DNA of 60,295 nucleotides from Kiloniellales bacterium (GTDB lineage Bacteria > Pseudomonadota > Alphaproteobacteria > Kiloniellales > JAKSDN01): assembly GCA_030064845.1 (NCBI GenBank), contig JASJEC010000028.1, positions 1 to 60,295 on the forward strand, read 5' to 3'. Below are positions 38,761 to 49,134 of this stretch, in pieces. The stretch's first letter is position 1. Each line of letters begins with the position of its first letter. A program made the position numbers and the translations under genes. Below the pieces are notes generated by a model that was not told the origin of the DNA, did no database searches, and worked only from the letters and a program-made list of their open reading frames with translations.

Positions 38761-39696
38761 TCATGCCTGCTCGAACTTGGGCTCGGCCCTGCCTTTGCGG
38801 ACCGCTTCCCGGTAGGCGATGTAGGTCGCGCTGGAGACGATGATGCCGCCGCCGATCCAGGTCCAGATATCAGGCGCCTCGCCGAAGGCGTAGAAGCCGA
38901 GCAGGGTCGCCCAGACCAGCTGCAGGAAGGCGACCGGCTGGGTCACGGTGATCTCGGCGGCGCGGAAGGCCCGGGTCAGGGTGTAGTGGCCGAGGGTCGC
39001 CAGCACGGCGGTCATGAAGAGCCAGAAGAGCTCTTCCCAGGTCGGGGTGCGCCAGACCAGGAGGGCGGGGGGCAGCAGCACCAGGGTCACGAAGATCGAG
39101 AGGTAGGCGACGATCGAGGCGGGCGATTCCGTGCGCGTCAGCTTCTTGGTCAGCAGGAACGAGACCGCGAAGAGCGGCGCCGCGGTCAGCTGGGCCAGTG
39201 CGCCGATGTCGACCGCGATGAAGCCCGGCCGCAGAATCACCAGGGCGCCGCCGAAGCCGATCAGCACCGCGCCGATCCGCCGGATGTGCAGCGTCTCGCC
39301 GAGAAAGAGCGCGGCGCCGATGGTGGTGAAGATCGGCGCCGTGAAGCCGAGCGCCGTGACCTGGGCGATCGGGATCCGCGCCATGGCGTAGAACCAGAGG
39401 ATCACCGCCAGGCCGTGCACCAGGCCGCGCAGGCCGTGCAGGCCGAGGGTGCGCCGGCTGAGCGGACCGGTGATCAGCCACTCGGCGCGGAGCCTAAGGA
39501 AGATCGGGATGAGCAGGAAGAGCCCGATCACGTAGCGGATGAAGGCGGCCTGGACCGCCGGCATGTCGCTGCCCAGGTGGCGGACGACGCCGGTGACGCC
39601 GACGAAGAGAATACCGGTCAGGGCCATCCAGGCGATGCCCCGGATGTTCGACAGCGACGCGCGGGAACGGCCGCCGACCGAGGTGGCGTTGCTCAT
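38761..39696 (-). CDS. DMT superfamily (EamA) transporter
   Basis: A 311-residue exporter-type permease with ten predicted helices in two EamA repeats. Recognisable parts are FIRYVIGLFLLIPIFLRL, the LRGLVHGLAVILWFYAMA helix, LGFTAPIFTTIGAALFLGE (end of repeat 1) and QPVAFLQLVWATLLGFYAF (repeat 2). The start is placed at ATG 39696 (MSNATSVGG); the longer open frame upstream is Arg-rich noise. Substrate unknown; relatives export metabolites or amino acids. Confidence 0.87.
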   Translation of the reverse strand: MSNATSVGGRSRASLSNIRGIAWMALTGILFVGVTGVVRHLGSDMPAVQAAFIRYVIGLFLLIPIFLRLRAEWLITGPLSRRTLGLHGLRGLVHGLAVILWFYAMARIPIAQVTALGFTAPIFTTIGAALFLGETLHIRRIGAVLIGFGGALVILRPGFIAVDIGALAQLTAAPLFAVSFLLTKKLTRTESPASIVAYLSIFVTLVLLPPALLVWRTPTWEELFWLFMTAVLATLGHYTLTRAFRAAEITVTQPVAFLQLVWATLLGFYAFGEAPDIWTWIGGGIIVSSATYIAYREAVRKGRAEPKFEQA

Positions 39697-39823
39697 GACT
39701 CCCAGACGGTTTGATTGCTTGGGGCCTTGAGGATCAGCGTAGAGCCGGGGCGGCCGCTTCACCAGCGCAAGTTCGGCAGGGCTGCCCTGCGGGCGGGTTG
39801 AGGCCAGGCGTCGAGAGGGGTCT

Positions 39824-40744
39824 TCACGCCGCGCCGTCCCGATGGGGGCGCAGGGCGGCGTAGATCGTCGAGTGGATCGGGGTCGGCACGCCCGCTTGCG
39901 CACCGAGGCGGTGCACCGCGCCGGACAGCCACTCCACCTCCAGACGCCGGCCGCGCTCCAGGTCGACCGCCAGCGAGGCCCTGATCGGTGCCGTGCCGTC
40001 GAGCCAGCTCATGCAGCGCTCGATGATGTCCGCCGGCAGAGCGACCCCCAAGGCTCGGCCCACGGCCACGCATTCGCCCATCGCGTCCTGGTAGACCGCG
40101 CGCATGACCGGGTCGGCTCGCACCACGCCGGTATCGACGCCGCTGATCGCGTTCATGCCGCTGTTGGCAGTCAGAAGAACGAACTTCGACCACAGCATGG
40201 CCTCGACGTCCGGGGTGATGGTCGCCTCGATGCCCGCGTCGTTCAGGGTCGCCGCGAAGCGCTTCGCGCGCGCGCTGATCGTCCCGTCGGCCTCGCCGAA
40301 CTCGATCCTGGCCAGCTGGTTGTTGCGCCGGACCACGCCGGGATCGACGATGGTCGCGGAGATATAGGCCGCCCCGCCGAGGGTCCGTCCTTCGCCCAGC
40401 ACCGAGTCGATCATGGCGACGCTCTCGACGCCGTTCTGCAGGGTGACGAAGATGGTGTCGTCGCCCAGGAGCGGCTTGCAGAGCGCTGCGGCCTCGAGCG
40501 TGTCGTACATCTTGACGCAGAAGAGCACCGCGTCGACCGAGCCGACAGTCCCGGGGTCGTCGGTCGCCGTGACCGGGTCGATGGTGAAGTCGTCGCTGCC
40601 GAACTCCCGGATCTCCAGCCCCTTGTCCCGCAGGGCGGCGAGCTGCGCGCCGCGCGCTATGAAGGCGACGTCGAGCCCGGCGCGCGCCAGACGGGCGCCG
40701 TAGTAGGCACCGATACCGCCAGCCCCCATGATCGCGATGCGCAT
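39824..40744 (-). CDS. panE: 2-dehydropantoate 2-reductase family protein
   Basis: A 306-residue NADPH-dependent reductase that converts ketopantoate to pantoate in coenzyme A synthesis. The N-terminal MRIAIMGAGGIGAYYGARLA is the cofactor loop. VKMYDTLEAA and ITLQNGVES-like TLQNGVESVAMI are family blocks, and the active-site Lys lies in MLWSKFVLLTANSGMNAISG. C-terminal helices contain the conserved PSxLxDxxxGRxxE-type region, here modified to IRASLAVDLERGRRLEVEWL. Paralogs with other substrates exist, so the symbol is tentative. Confidence 0.8.
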   Translation of the reverse strand: MRIAIMGAGGIGAYYGARLARAGLDVAFIARGAQLAALRDKGLEIREFGSDDFTIDPVTATDDPGTVGSVDAVLFCVKMYDTLEAAALCKPLLGDDTIFVTLQNGVESVAMIDSVLGEGRTLGGAAYISATIVDPGVVRRNNQLARIEFGEADGTISARAKRFAATLNDAGIEATITPDVEAMLWSKFVLLTANSGMNAISGVDTGVVRADPVMRAVYQDAMGECVAVGRALGVALPADIIERCMSWLDGTAPIRASLAVDLERGRRLEVEWLSGAVHRLGAQAGVPTPIHSTIYAALRPHRDGAA

Positions 40745-40967
40745 CGCCGTCCCCTCCCAGCTTCACCCCCGGCAGAGCCCACGAAGTAGCACAGAGAGCC
40801 GGCGTTGTGCCGAGATTCCAGCATAGGAGGGCGCTCGAGGACTCTAAGAACCGCGGCGCGCGCCAGGGACGGACCCGCCCGTCCGTCCGGTCCCCGCCGC
40901 CCGGAACGTTGCCATCGAAAATCCGGCTATCTATCCTGGCTGCGCCGACGGGGGGTCGAAGGCACTC

Positions 40968-42179
40968 ATGGAAACGCTCACCCTATACGAGATGCAGCCG
41001 ATCCATGTGCTGATGCTGAGCATTCTCGTCCTCTACCTCGGCTTCTTTCTGAACCGCAAGATCCGCTTCCTGAGCGATTACTACATTCCGCCAGCGGTCA
41101 CCGGCGGCCTGATCTGCAGCGTAATCGTCGCGGTCATCTACGCCGCGGCCGACCTCGAGATCGCCTTCGACATGCAGATCCGAGACGTCCTGCTGCTGGT
41201 CTTCTTCAGCACGATCGGCCTAACCGCGAAGCTCCGCACTCTGGCGAGCGGCGGCAAGGCGCTGGCGATCCTGATCGCCGTGGCCGGCGTCTTCCTGGTG
41301 TTCCAAAACGTGACCGGCGTCTTGCTGGCCATGGTCTTCGACGCCCATCCCGGCTACGGCCTGATGGGCGGCAGCGTCTCCTTCGCCGGCGGCCACGGCA
41401 CCTCGATCGCCTGGGGCGCCGAGGCCGAAGCCGCCGGGCTCGAACAGGCGAGTGTGATTGGCATCGCCTTCGCCACCTTCGGCCTGATCGCCGGCGGCCT
41501 GCTCGGCGGGCCGGTCGCCCGCTGGCTGATCGAGCGCCACCGCATCGAACCGGACCCGAGTGCCGGGGCAGCACTCTTCGGGGAAGAGGAGAGCGCCGAC
41601 GACGGGCGGGCGGGGGAGCTGTTCAACATCCTCACGGCCATCCTCACGCTGGCGCTCTGCGTCGCGCTCGGGGACTCGGTCAACCGTTTCCTCTTCGACC
41701 AGGGCGTGCTGCTGCCGGGCTTCCTAACCGCGATGGCCGTCGGCATCGCGATCACCAATCTCTCAGATGTCTTCCGCTACGAGATCCATCCGGGGACCAT
41801 CGACAAGTTCGGCGAGGTGGCGCTCAGCATCTTCCTCGCCATGAGCCTGATGAGCATGCAGCTCTGGGCACTGGCGACGGAAGTCGGACCGATTCTCGTG
41901 GTGCTCATGGCGCAGATGCTGCTGATCACCCTGGTCGTCGTCTTCGTGGTGTTCCGCGTCATGGGCCGGGACTACGACGCCTGCGTGATCTCTTCCGGCT
42001 TCGTCGGCCTCGGGCTCGGCGCCACGCCCGTGGCGATCGCCAACATGGACGCCCTGACCATGCGCTTCGGCCCCTCGCCGAAGGCCTTCCTGGTCGTGCC
42101 GCTGGTCGGCGCCTTCTTCATCGACATCCTGAATGCCCTGGTCATCAAGTTCTTCGTCACCCTGCTGCCGCCGGTTTGA
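40968..42179 (+). CDS. gltS: Sodium/glutamate symporter
   Basis: A 403-residue membrane protein of the ESS (GltS) family that takes up glutamate with Na+. Two inverted five-helix halves are visible. The first has YYIPPAVTGGLICSVI and the re-entrant loop MGGSVSFAGGHGTSIAWG; the second has the matching FVGLGLGATPVAIANMDAL. Length and start (ATG 40968) are typical. It is divergent from panE. Confidence 0.93.
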   Translation: METLTLYEMQPIHVLMLSILVLYLGFFLNRKIRFLSDYYIPPAVTGGLICSVIVAVIYAAADLEIAFDMQIRDVLLLVFFSTIGLTAKLRTLASGGKALAILIAVAGVFLVFQNVTGVLLAMVFDAHPGYGLMGGSVSFAGGHGTSIAWGAEAEAAGLEQASVIGIAFATFGLIAGGLLGGPVARWLIERHRIEPDPSAGAALFGEEESADDGRAGELFNILTAILTLALCVALGDSVNRFLFDQGVLLPGFLTAMAVGIAITNLSDVFRYEIHPGTIDKFGEVALSIFLAMSLMSMQLWALATEVGPILVVLMAQMLLITLVVVFVVFRVMGRDYDACVISSGFVGLGLGATPVAIANMDALTMRFGPSPKAFLVVPLVGAFFIDILNALVIKFFVTLLPPV

Positions 42180-42372
42180 TCTTGCGGACACGATACCTGC
42201 GCCTTTGACCACGCGATCCTGGAAGCGGTCGGCCAAGACTCGCTACCCGGATTCACCGGGACAGCGAAATTGTTGCGCTGCACCGCCTGGTTCCAAGCCA
42301 GTTTGGTGACCCGGGCAAGCTGTGTTATTCTGGTGGGATATATGAAGCACTTTTCTATAAGAGGAATTTGTC

Positions 42373-43047
42373 ATGTCATCGATTTATTGGCGGACCACTT
42401 TGAGAACACTCTGTGTCGGGCTCGTCATCTGCGTGGCGAGTGGATCCGCGTCGGCTGAGAGCAAAGACGACGGGCGGACCGGGCCGTTGGTGTTCACCGG
42501 CGAGGCGCTGGACCGGTACCTCGAGGCCCTCAATCAGCACATCCAGGACAAGTACCTGCAGGAGGACCTGCTCGCCGGCCTGATCGAGGAGCGGGCGCCG
42601 GAGTTCGCAACCGCCGCCGCGGCGAGCGCGGCCGTGCCGACGCCCGAGGAGGCGCCCTCCGGAGGGGCGTTCGGCTACGTCGTCTTCGACGGTCGCTCCT
42701 TGAGCAGCGGGCTCGAGCTCTTCAACGCCGAGCTCGCGCTGCGCGGCGAGGACGCCTTCGCGCTTGCCGGGCGCGAGACGGCGGTCAAAGGCGCGGCCTT
42801 CGCCGCCGCGGCTTCGAGCGCCGGCCTCGATGCGAAGATGGCGGCCCGGCGACGGCAGGCGACCGGCCTGGCGGAGGGCTTCGGCGATGCGGTCAGCAAC
42901 GACGCCTCGCTCGATGCCAGTATGGTCGCGCTGAAGCTGCGGCTGCGGGACCGTGCAGCGCGCGAGGCCATGCTCACGGCGGCGGTTCGCCCGGTCGATA
43001 GCGATAGCTTCGACGCAGCACCGGCAGCGCTGGCTCTGTCCTTCTGA
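42373..43047 (+). CDS. Exported Ala-rich protein of unknown function
   Basis: A 224-residue product from ATG 42373 (AGAGGAA upstream). A signal peptide (about 1-28, ending SASA) is followed by an Ala/Glu-rich helical mature part, with FGYVVFDGRSLSSGLELFNA in the middle. No cysteines in the mature part and no recognised domain. The short AT-rich leader (around 42320-42370) likely holds its promoter. Confidence 0.6.
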   Translation: MSSIYWRTTLRTLCVGLVICVASGSASAESKDDGRTGPLVFTGEALDRYLEALNQHIQDKYLQEDLLAGLIEERAPEFATAAAASAAVPTPEEAPSGGAFGYVVFDGRSLSSGLELFNAELALRGEDAFALAGRETAVKGAAFAAAASSAGLDAKMAARRRQATGLAEGFGDAVSNDASLDASMVALKLRLRDRAAREAMLTAAVRPVDSDSFDAAPAALALSF

Positions 43048-43149
43048 GCGCAGGGCACCGGCCGCCGTTCAGAGCGGCTGCTTCTTCGGTGTCTCTCCGG
43101 AACCGCGAAGCGTTTCCGTCAAGACGAGATTCGCTCTCACTCTGGGATG

Positions 43150-43212
43150 TAGAGCGGATTCACATGTTTGCTCGGAACCATGGGTGGTTCCGAGCAAACA
43201 TGATCCGCTCTA
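43150..43212. repeat. Intergenic hairpin, A type, with spacer remnant
   Basis: Near-perfect palindrome from TAGAGCGGATTCACATGTTT to CAAACATGATCCGCTCTA, with the inner arms GGAACCA/TGGTTCC. The bases just before it (CTCTGGGATG) match the spacer between B and A in the paired copies, so a B half has probably decayed. Its last three bases are the TAG stop of the minus-strand gene. Confidence 0.85.
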
Positions 43213-43614
43213 GTCGCAGCGGCGCAGGATCGGCTCGGGGTCGAGCGCAAAGAGACTGCGGATCAGGTCCGGCACCAGGACGGCCTGGACCGCCTCCGCG
43301 TAGTGCACGTCGTCGACCATGACCGGAAAGACCCCGAGCAGGCGCCTGGCTGTCTTGCGCTGGAAGTTGAGAAAGACCGTCGTGGCATCCAGGGGACAGA
43401 TGTGCAGTAGCATGCCCTCGGGATTGGACCCGTCGTAGCCGTTGTGGAATCCGATGCCCGGCGGGCAGTCCCGGTCGTCGCTGTCCTCGTCGTAGGCCGC
43501 GAGCTCGCTGCCCCAGTCGTAGTCGGCGTAGGCGCGGATCGCCTCGTCGGCGGTGACATCCCCGAAATTCTCGGCGGAGTAGTCATGCCGCTGTATCCAA
43601 TAGCTGAATGTCAT
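43210..43614 (-). CDS. Small protein of unknown function
   Basis: A 134-residue acidic protein (MTFSYWIQRHDYSAENFG ... ALDPEPILRRCD). It has no signal peptide and no recognised family; a few internal blocks (WGSELAAYDEDSDDRDCPPG, FPVMVDDVHYAEAVQAVLV) look well conserved in style. The stop codon overlaps the A hairpin. Isolated gene. Confidence 0.55.
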   Translation of the reverse strand: MTFSYWIQRHDYSAENFGDVTADEAIRAYADYDWGSELAAYDEDSDDRDCPPGIGFHNGYDGSNPEGMLLHICPLDATTVFLNFQRKTARRLLGVFPVMVDDVHYAEAVQAVLVPDLIRSLFALDPEPILRRCD

Positions 43615-43829
43615 GTCTTCACCATTTGACCGCAGAATCCTTCCGCGCGGTCGGTCGAAGACGCCTCGGCGTCAGCCCCGACGGCCGGAGAAGGCGGTCA
43701 CCCCAAATTAGCCCCAGTACCCGATAAGAAGGGTAGACCATGGACCGGCCGACGACAAACGTTTAGTTCAGTTATAAAATGCGGAAAACACTACAAACAT
43801 CTGATATTATTGTATTATTTTCGACGTTC
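43615..43829. other. AT-rich spacer downstream of lipB
   Basis: About 215 bases without a gene. The 43755-43830 part is strongly AT-rich, unlike the surroundings. It may hold the promoter of the minus-strand 43210-43614 gene and the end of the lipB transcript. No hairpin with a T-run was seen. Confidence 0.35.
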
Positions 43830-44507
43830 TTAACCAAAGACCCGCTCGAATCCGGTGCGCAACGCGGCGTCGACCTCGGCTAGGGAGACCGCCATCCCGA
43901 GATCGGCCAGGGAGGTCACGCCGTGCTCCGCGATGCCGCAGGGCACGATCCCCTGAAAGTGGCCGAGGTCCGGATTCACGTTGAGCGCGACGCCGTGATA
44001 AGCGACCCAGTGTCGCACCCTGACGCCGATCGCCGCGATCTTGTCCTCGCGCCCGTCGCCCCGTTCGACCCAGATCCCGACCCGGCCTTTGCGCCGCTCG
44101 CCGGTCACGCCGAAACCGGCGAGGGTCACGATCAGCCATTCTTCCAGGTCGCAGACGTAGCGGCGCAGGTCGCCGCCGCGCCGCTTGAGATCAAGCATGA
44201 CGTAGGCCACCCGCTGGCCCGGTCCGTGATAGGTGAACTGCCCGCCGCGCCCGCTGCGGTAGACCGGGAAGCGATCCGGTTGGAGCAGCTCCTCGTCGCG
44301 CGCCGATGTGCCCGCGGTATAGAGCGGCGGATGCTCCAGCAGCCAGACCAGCTCGGGCGCGGCGCCGGCGCGGATCGCGGCGACCCGCTCTTCCATCAGG
44401 TCGACGGCCTCCGGATAGGCGACCGGCGCGTTCGAGACGCGCCACTCTGTCGCGGGCGACGGGCGCGACCGCGCCGGTACCGCCGTCTCTCGATCGCTCG
44501 TGATCAT
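43830..44507 (-). CDS. lipB: Octanoyltransferase (lipoate biosynthesis)
   Basis: A 225-residue enzyme that moves octanoyl from acyl carrier protein to lipoyl domains. The substrate loop [21 protein letters not shown] is intact, as are the catalytic Lys156 ([10 protein letters not shown]) and Cys190 ([15 protein letters not shown]). Start ATG 44507; a longer open frame upstream is antisense to maeB and is not coding. It is divergent from maeB and shares a ~140-bp promoter region with it. Confidence 0.93.
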   Translation of the reverse strand: MITSDRETAVPARSRPSPATEWRVSNAPVAYPEAVDLMEERVAAIRAGAAPELVWLLEHPPLYTAGTSARDEELLQPDRFPVYRSGRGGQFTYHGPGQRVAYVMLDLKRRGGDLRRYVCDLEEWLIVTLAGFGVTGERRKGRVGIWVERGDGREDKIAAIGVRVRHWVAYHGVALNVNPDLGHFQGIVPCGIAEHGVTSLADLGMAVSLAEVDAALRTGFERVFG

Positions 44508-44645
44508 GCCGTCCGAGACATAGCACTCTCGCCCCCGCCTGTCGAAAGGCGAGGGCGCCGGCAGGGGCGCATTCCCTCGGGAGTTTCTCGGTCTTGCGCC
44601 CGGACTCTCGCCCGCTATGGTGACCCGGGGGAGGAAGAAAACACC

Positions 44646-46919
44646 ATGGACGAACAGAGCCTTCGCGACGCCGCTCTCCGGTACCACCGCGACCCGAAGC
44701 CCGGAAAGCTGCAGATCACGGCGACCAAGCCAATGGCCACGCAGCGGGATCTGGCGCTGGCCTACTCGCCCGGCGTCGCCGCCGCCTGCGAGGAGATCGC
44801 CGAGGACCCGGCCGAGGCCTGGAGCCTGACGGCGCGCGGCAACCTCGTCGCCGTGGTGTCCAACGGCACGGCGGTGCTCGGCCTGGGCGCGATCGGCCCG
44901 CTCGCCTCCAAGCCGGTCATGGAAGGCAAGGCGGTCCTGTTCAAGAAGTTCGCCGGAGTCGACGTCTTCGACATCGAGGTCGCCGAGACCGAGGTCGACC
45001 GCCTGGTCGAGGTCGTGGCGGCCCTGGAGCCGACCTTCGGCGGGATCAACCTGGAGGACATCAAGGCGCCGGAGTGCTTCGAGGTCGAGTCCCGCCTGAG
45101 GGAGCGCATGAAGATCCCGGTTTTCCACGACGATCAGCACGGCACGGCGATCATCGTGGCGGCGGCGATCTACAACGGTCTGCGGCTGGTTGGCAAGGAA
45201 TTGGGCGAGGCGAAGCTGGTCGCCTCGGGCGCCGGCGCCGCGGCGCTGGCCTGCCTCAACCAGCTCGTCTCCCTCGGCATCAGGAAGGAGAACATCTGGG
45301 TCAGCGACATCGCCGGCGTGGTCTACGAGGACCGCACCGAGCAGATGGACAAGTGGAAAGCCAAGTTCGCCCGCAAGACCGAGGCGCGCACCCTGGACGA
45401 CGTGATCGACGGCGCCGACGTCTTCCTCGGCCTCTCGGCGCCTGGCGTGCTCAAGCCCGAGATGGTCAAGCGCATGGCGGACAAGCCGCTGATCATGGCG
45501 CTCGCCAACCCGGTGCCCGAGATCATGCCGGAGGAGGCCCGCGCGGCCCGCCCCGACGCGATCATCTGTTCCGGCCGCTCGGACTATCCGAACCAGGTCA
45601 ACAACGTGCTCTGCTTCCCCTACATCTTCCGCGGCGCGCTCGACGCCGGGGCGACCACGATCAACGAGGAGATGAAGCTGGCCTGCGTCAAGGCGCTCGC
45701 CGATCTGGCCACGGCCGAGGCCTCCGAGGTGGTGGCCAAGGCCCTGGGCGGCGAGTCGCCGCGCTTCGGCCCGGACTACCTGATTCCCAGCCCCTTCGAT
45801 CCGCGCCTTATCCTGGAGATCGCGCCGGCGGTCGCCAAGGCGGCGATGGACAGCGGCGTGGCGACCCGGCCGATCGAGGACTTCGCGGCCTATGCCGACC
45901 GGCTCGGCCGCTTCGTGTTCCGCTCGGGCATGCTGATGAAGCCCTTGTTCGAGCGCGCCAAGCGCGATCCGCGTCGGGTGATCTATGCCGAGGGCGAGGA
46001 CGAGCGCGTGCTGCGCGCCGTCCAGGTCGCCATCGACGAGGGGCTGGCCAAGCCGATCCTGGTCGGGCGTCCCGGCGTGGTGGCCCAGCGGATCGAACGG
46101 CTCGGCCTGAGGATCGCCCAGGGCGAGCACTTCGAGCTGATCGATCCGGCCGACGACCCGCGCTACCGCGAGTTCTGGACCGCCTATCACGAGATCATGG
46201 AGCGCAAGGGCGTCACGCCCGACGTCGCCCGCACGGTCGTGCGCAGCAACACCACGGCGATCGGGGCGCTGGCCGTCAAGCTCGGCTATGCCGACGCCAT
46301 GATCTGCGGCATGGAAGGCGGTTACCGGGACCACCTGATTCAGGTCCTCAACCTGATCGGCTGCGCCGAGGGCGTGGAGGACATCTCCGCGCTGAGCGCC
46401 CTGGTGTTGTCCCAGGGCACCTACTTCTTCGCCGACACCCATATAACGGTCGATCCGACGGCGGAGGACCTGGCGGCCATGACCGTCCTGGCCGAGCGCA
46501 ACGTACGGCGCTTCGGCCTCGACCCGCGCATCGCGCTCTTGTCCCACTCCAGCTTCGGCTCTTCCCGGGCGGCCTGCGCCGCCAAGGTCCGCAAGGCCAT
46601 GGCGATCCTGCACGAGCGCCATCCCGACATCGAGGTCGAGGGCGAGATGCGCGCCGACGCCGCGCTGGACGAGGAGATCCGTGCGCGCCTCTTCCCCAAT
46701 TCCCACCTCGAGGGCGCGGCCAACCTGCTGATCCTGCCGAGCCTCGACGCGGCGAACATCGCGTTCAACCTGGTCAAGGTGCTGGGCGACGGCCTGCCGG
46801 TCGGCCCGATCCTGATCGGCACCAGCGCTCCAGCCCACGTGCTGAACTCCACAGTGACCGCCCGGGGTATCGTCAACATGACGGCGGTCGCCGTGGTCGA
46901 CGCCCAGGATCGCGATTAG
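44646..46919 (+). CDS. maeB: NADP-dependent malic enzyme with phosphotransacetylase-like domain
   Basis: A 757-residue fused enzyme. The N-terminal malic enzyme part (about 1-430) converts malate to pyruvate and carries [47 protein letters not shown] and the NAD(P) loop [13 protein letters not shown]. The C-terminal 320 residues are a phosphate acetyltransferase-like domain, here probably regulatory. Start ATG 44646 has GGGGGAGGAAG upstream. The TAG stop is the first triplet of a 303-bp inverted-repeat element. Confidence 0.95.
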   Translation: MDEQSLRDAALRYHRDPKPGKLQITATKPMATQRDLALAYSPGVAAACEEIAEDPAEAWSLTARGNLVAVVSNGTAVLGLGAIGPLASKPVMEGKAVLFKKFAGVDVFDIEVAETEVDRLVEVVAALEPTFGGINLEDIKAPECFEVESRLRERMKIPVFHDDQHGTAIIVAAAIYNGLRLVGKELGEAKLVASGAGAAALACLNQLVSLGIRKENIWVSDIAGVVYEDRTEQMDKWKAKFARKTEARTLDDVIDGADVFLGLSAPGVLKPEMVKRMADKPLIMALANPVPEIMPEEARAARPDAIICSGRSDYPNQVNNVLCFPYIFRGALDAGATTINEEMKLACVKALADLATAEASEVVAKALGGESPRFGPDYLIPSPFDPRLILEIAPAVAKAAMDSGVATRPIEDFAAYADRLGRFVFRSGMLMKPLFERAKRDPRRVIYAEGEDERVLRAVQVAIDEGLAKPILVGRPGVVAQRIERLGLRIAQGEHFELIDPADDPRYREFWTAYHEIMERKGVTPDVARTVVRSNTTAIGALAVKLGYADAMICGMEGGYRDHLIQVLNLIGCAEGVEDISALSALVLSQGTYFFADTHITVDPTAEDLAAMTVLAERNVRRFGLDPRIALLSHSSFGSSRAACAAKVRKAMAILHERHPDIEVEGEMRADAALDEEIRARLFPNSHLEGAANLLILPSLDAANIAFNLVKVLGDGLPVGPILIGTSAPAHVLNSTVTARGIVNMTAVAVVDAQDRD

Positions 46920-47219
46920 TACCCACTATCAGGATTAGGTGTGTCGTATGACGAGCTATCGAGACTTTCGGTTAGGAGCGTGGTTCGCGGTGATGCGGGC
47001 CATCACAAGGGCCGCGCGACCCCCATTGGTCTCAACGGGGCCGAAAGTCTTGATAGCTCGCCCGCAGGGTTGCCGAGGCGCCCGTCCGACGTCGTCAGCG
47101 GCGCTCACCGATGCTTCGGCATCGCTTTCGCACCGCGCGCAGCGCCGGGCCTACGCCCCCCTAGCCGGACGAGCGCCTCGGCAATTAGACGGCACACCTA
47201 ATCCTGATAGTGGGTACTA
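46917..47219. repeat. 303-bp nested inverted-repeat element (three-way-junction fold)
   Basis: Terminal arms of 27 bases (46917-46943 and 47193-47219) are perfect complements, starting TAGTACCCACTATCAGG. Inside are two more arm pairs: 46952-46971 with 47041-47060 (19 of 20), and 47069-47088 with 47165-47184 (18 of 20). The second of these encloses a perfect CGATGC-TTCG-GCATCG hairpin (47109-47124). Ends are flanked by TA, as in a TA target duplication. The whole would fold as a clover-leaf. No transposase is inside. It is a MITE-like element or structured RNA. Confidence 0.85.
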
Positions 47220-47238
47220 GGGCGAGGCGCGCCGTGCC

Positions 47239-48645
47239 ATGACCGAGCCACCCCCCAGCGAGGCCGCCACGAATCCCGAGCACCCGCTCGCCGCGCCCGA
47301 CGAGAACGTGGCTCTGCCAGACGAGCTGATCTATGCGGTCGAGGAGGCCCTGGAGGAGGACGATCGCGAGCGTTTCCTGGGCTTCATCGATTCGCTCCAC
47401 GTCGCCGACCTCGCCGACCTGCTCGAGTCCCTGACCCGCGACTTGCGCGCCAAGGCGGTCGATGTCCTGCAGCCGGCTCTGGAGCCGGAGGTCCTGACCT
47501 ACCTCGACGCCGGGATTCGCGAGGAGGTGATCGAGCAGATCGGTCCCCGGGGTCTCGCCCGCGCTCTTTCGGCGCTGGAGAGCGACGACGCGGTCGACGT
47601 CTTCGAAGACCTGGACGAGGCATTCCAGAAGCGGATTCTGGCGGCGCTACCCAGGGGTTACCGGGCGATCATCGAAGAGAGCCTGAGCTATCCCGAGGAC
47701 TCGGCCGGCCGCCTGATGCAGCGCGAGATGGTGGTCGTGCCCTCGGCCTGGACGGTCGGCGACGCCATCGACTTCATGCGCAAGAACAAGGAGTTGCCGA
47801 AGGACTTCTACGACCTCTTCATCGTCAACCCCAAGCACAGGCCGATCGGCGCCATCCCCTTGAGCCGCGTCATGCGCAACAAGCGCCCGGTGCGCCTGAC
47901 CAAGATCATGGACGACGAGGTCCACACCATCCCGATCACCATGGACCAGGAGGACGTGGCCTATCAGTTCCGCCAGTACGGCCTGGTCTCGGCGCCGGTG
48001 CTCGACGAGGCGGGGCGCCTGGTCGGCGTGATCACCGTGGACGACGTGGTCCACGTGATCGACGAGGAGGCCGAGGAGGACCTGATGAAGATGGGCGGCG
48101 TGACCGAGACCGACCTCTACAGCGCCGTGCTCGACACCACGAAGGCCCGCTTCTCCTGGCTCACGGTCAACCTGATGACGGCGGTCGTCGCCTCGCTGGT
48201 GATCGGGCTCTTCGAGGGCACCATCCAACAGCTGGTCGCGCTCGCCGTGCTCATGCCGATCGTTGCCTCCATGGGCGGCAACGCTGGCACCCAGACGCTC
48301 ACGGTGGCGGTGCGGGCGATCGCCATGAAGGACCTGACCGCGGCCAACACGGCGCGCTTCGTCGGCAAGGAGGTGCTGGTCGGCTCGGCCAACGGCCTGC
48401 TCTTCGCGATCATGACCGGCGCGGTCGCCTGGTTCTGGTTCGGCGTGCCCGAGCTGGGCCTCCTCATGGCCGCCGCCATGGTGGTCAACATGCTGGTCGC
48501 CGGCCTCTCCGGCACGCTGATCCCGATCGGCCTCGAGCGCCTCGGCGTCGATCCGGCGATCGCCTCCACGGTCTTCCTGACCACGGTGACCGACGTGGTC
48601 GGGTTCTTCACCTTCCTCGGCCTGGCGGCGCTCTTCCTGCTATGA
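47239..48645 (+). CDS. mgtE: Magnesium transporter MgtE
   Basis: A 468-residue Mg2+ channel. The acidic N-domain (residues 20-135; LHVADLADLLESL repeats) and two CBS domains (about 140-265) sense Mg2+. The five-helix C-terminal pore (about 285-468) carries VLMPIVASMGGNAGTQTLTV, the family's pore-lining signature. It ends with ATGA overlapping the thioesterase gene. Confidence 0.94.
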   Translation: MTEPPPSEAATNPEHPLAAPDENVALPDELIYAVEEALEEDDRERFLGFIDSLHVADLADLLESLTRDLRAKAVDVLQPALEPEVLTYLDAGIREEVIEQIGPRGLARALSALESDDAVDVFEDLDEAFQKRILAALPRGYRAIIEESLSYPEDSAGRLMQREMVVVPSAWTVGDAIDFMRKNKELPKDFYDLFIVNPKHRPIGAIPLSRVMRNKRPVRLTKIMDDEVHTIPITMDQEDVAYQFRQYGLVSAPVLDEAGRLVGVITVDDVVHVIDEEAEEDLMKMGGVTETDLYSAVLDTTKARFSWLTVNLMTAVVASLVIGLFEGTIQQLVALAVLMPIVASMGGNAGTQTLTVAVRAIAMKDLTAANTARFVGKEVLVGSANGLLFAIMTGAVAWFWFGVPELGLLMAAAMVVNMLVAGLSGTLIPIGLERLGVDPAIASTVFLTTVTDVVGFFTFLGLAALFLL

Positions 48646-49097
48646 CGAGTTTCCAACCCGCCGATGCCAAGTTCGATCAGCGCGTCCGCGACTCCTTCGC
48701 GCGGCAGTCGATCATGGGCCTGATCGGCGCCGAGCTCACCCGGGTCGAGCCGGGGCTGGTCGAGATTCTGCTGCCCTACCGCGAGGACCTCTGCCAGCAG
48801 CACGGCTTCTTCCACGCCGGGGTCACCGCGACCATTGCGGACTCGGCGGGCGGCTACGCCGCCTTCACGCTGTTCCCGGCGGAGACCTCGGTCTTGACTA
48901 CGGAGTTCAAGATCAACCTCCTGGCCCCGGCAGCGGGCGAGCGGCTCCGGGCGCTGGGCCGGGTGATCAAGCCAGGGCGGACGCTGACGATCTGCGACGT
49001 CGAGGTCTTCGCCGGCAAGGCGGGCCAGGAGAAGATCTGCGCCAAGCTGCTGCAGACGCTCATGACCATGCACGGCAAGACGGACAAGGCGGGGTAG
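48642..49097 (+). CDS. PaaI-family hotdog thioesterase
   Basis: A 151-residue acyl-CoA thioesterase of the PaaI type, with QQHGFFHAGVTATIADSAGGYAA as the active-site helix of the hotdog fold and SVLTTEFKINLLAPAAG afterwards. ATGA overlap with mgtE shows coupling. Aryl or acyl substrate unknown. Confidence 0.88.
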   Translation: MTSFQPADAKFDQRVRDSFARQSIMGLIGAELTRVEPGLVEILLPYREDLCQQHGFFHAGVTATIADSAGGYAAFTLFPAETSVLTTEFKINLLAPAAGERLRALGRVIKPGRTLTICDVEVFAGKAGQEKICAKLLQTLMTMHGKTDKAG

Positions 49098-49134
49098 CCG
49101 GCTCGAACGGCACAACAAACGGGAGGGAAAGCCG

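Noticed and set aside
43830-46838. 1002-codon open frame on the minus strand across lipB and maeB
   Set aside because: Only its last 225 codons are lipB; the rest is antisense to maeB, whose motifs are all intact. Long antisense frames are expected at this GC content.
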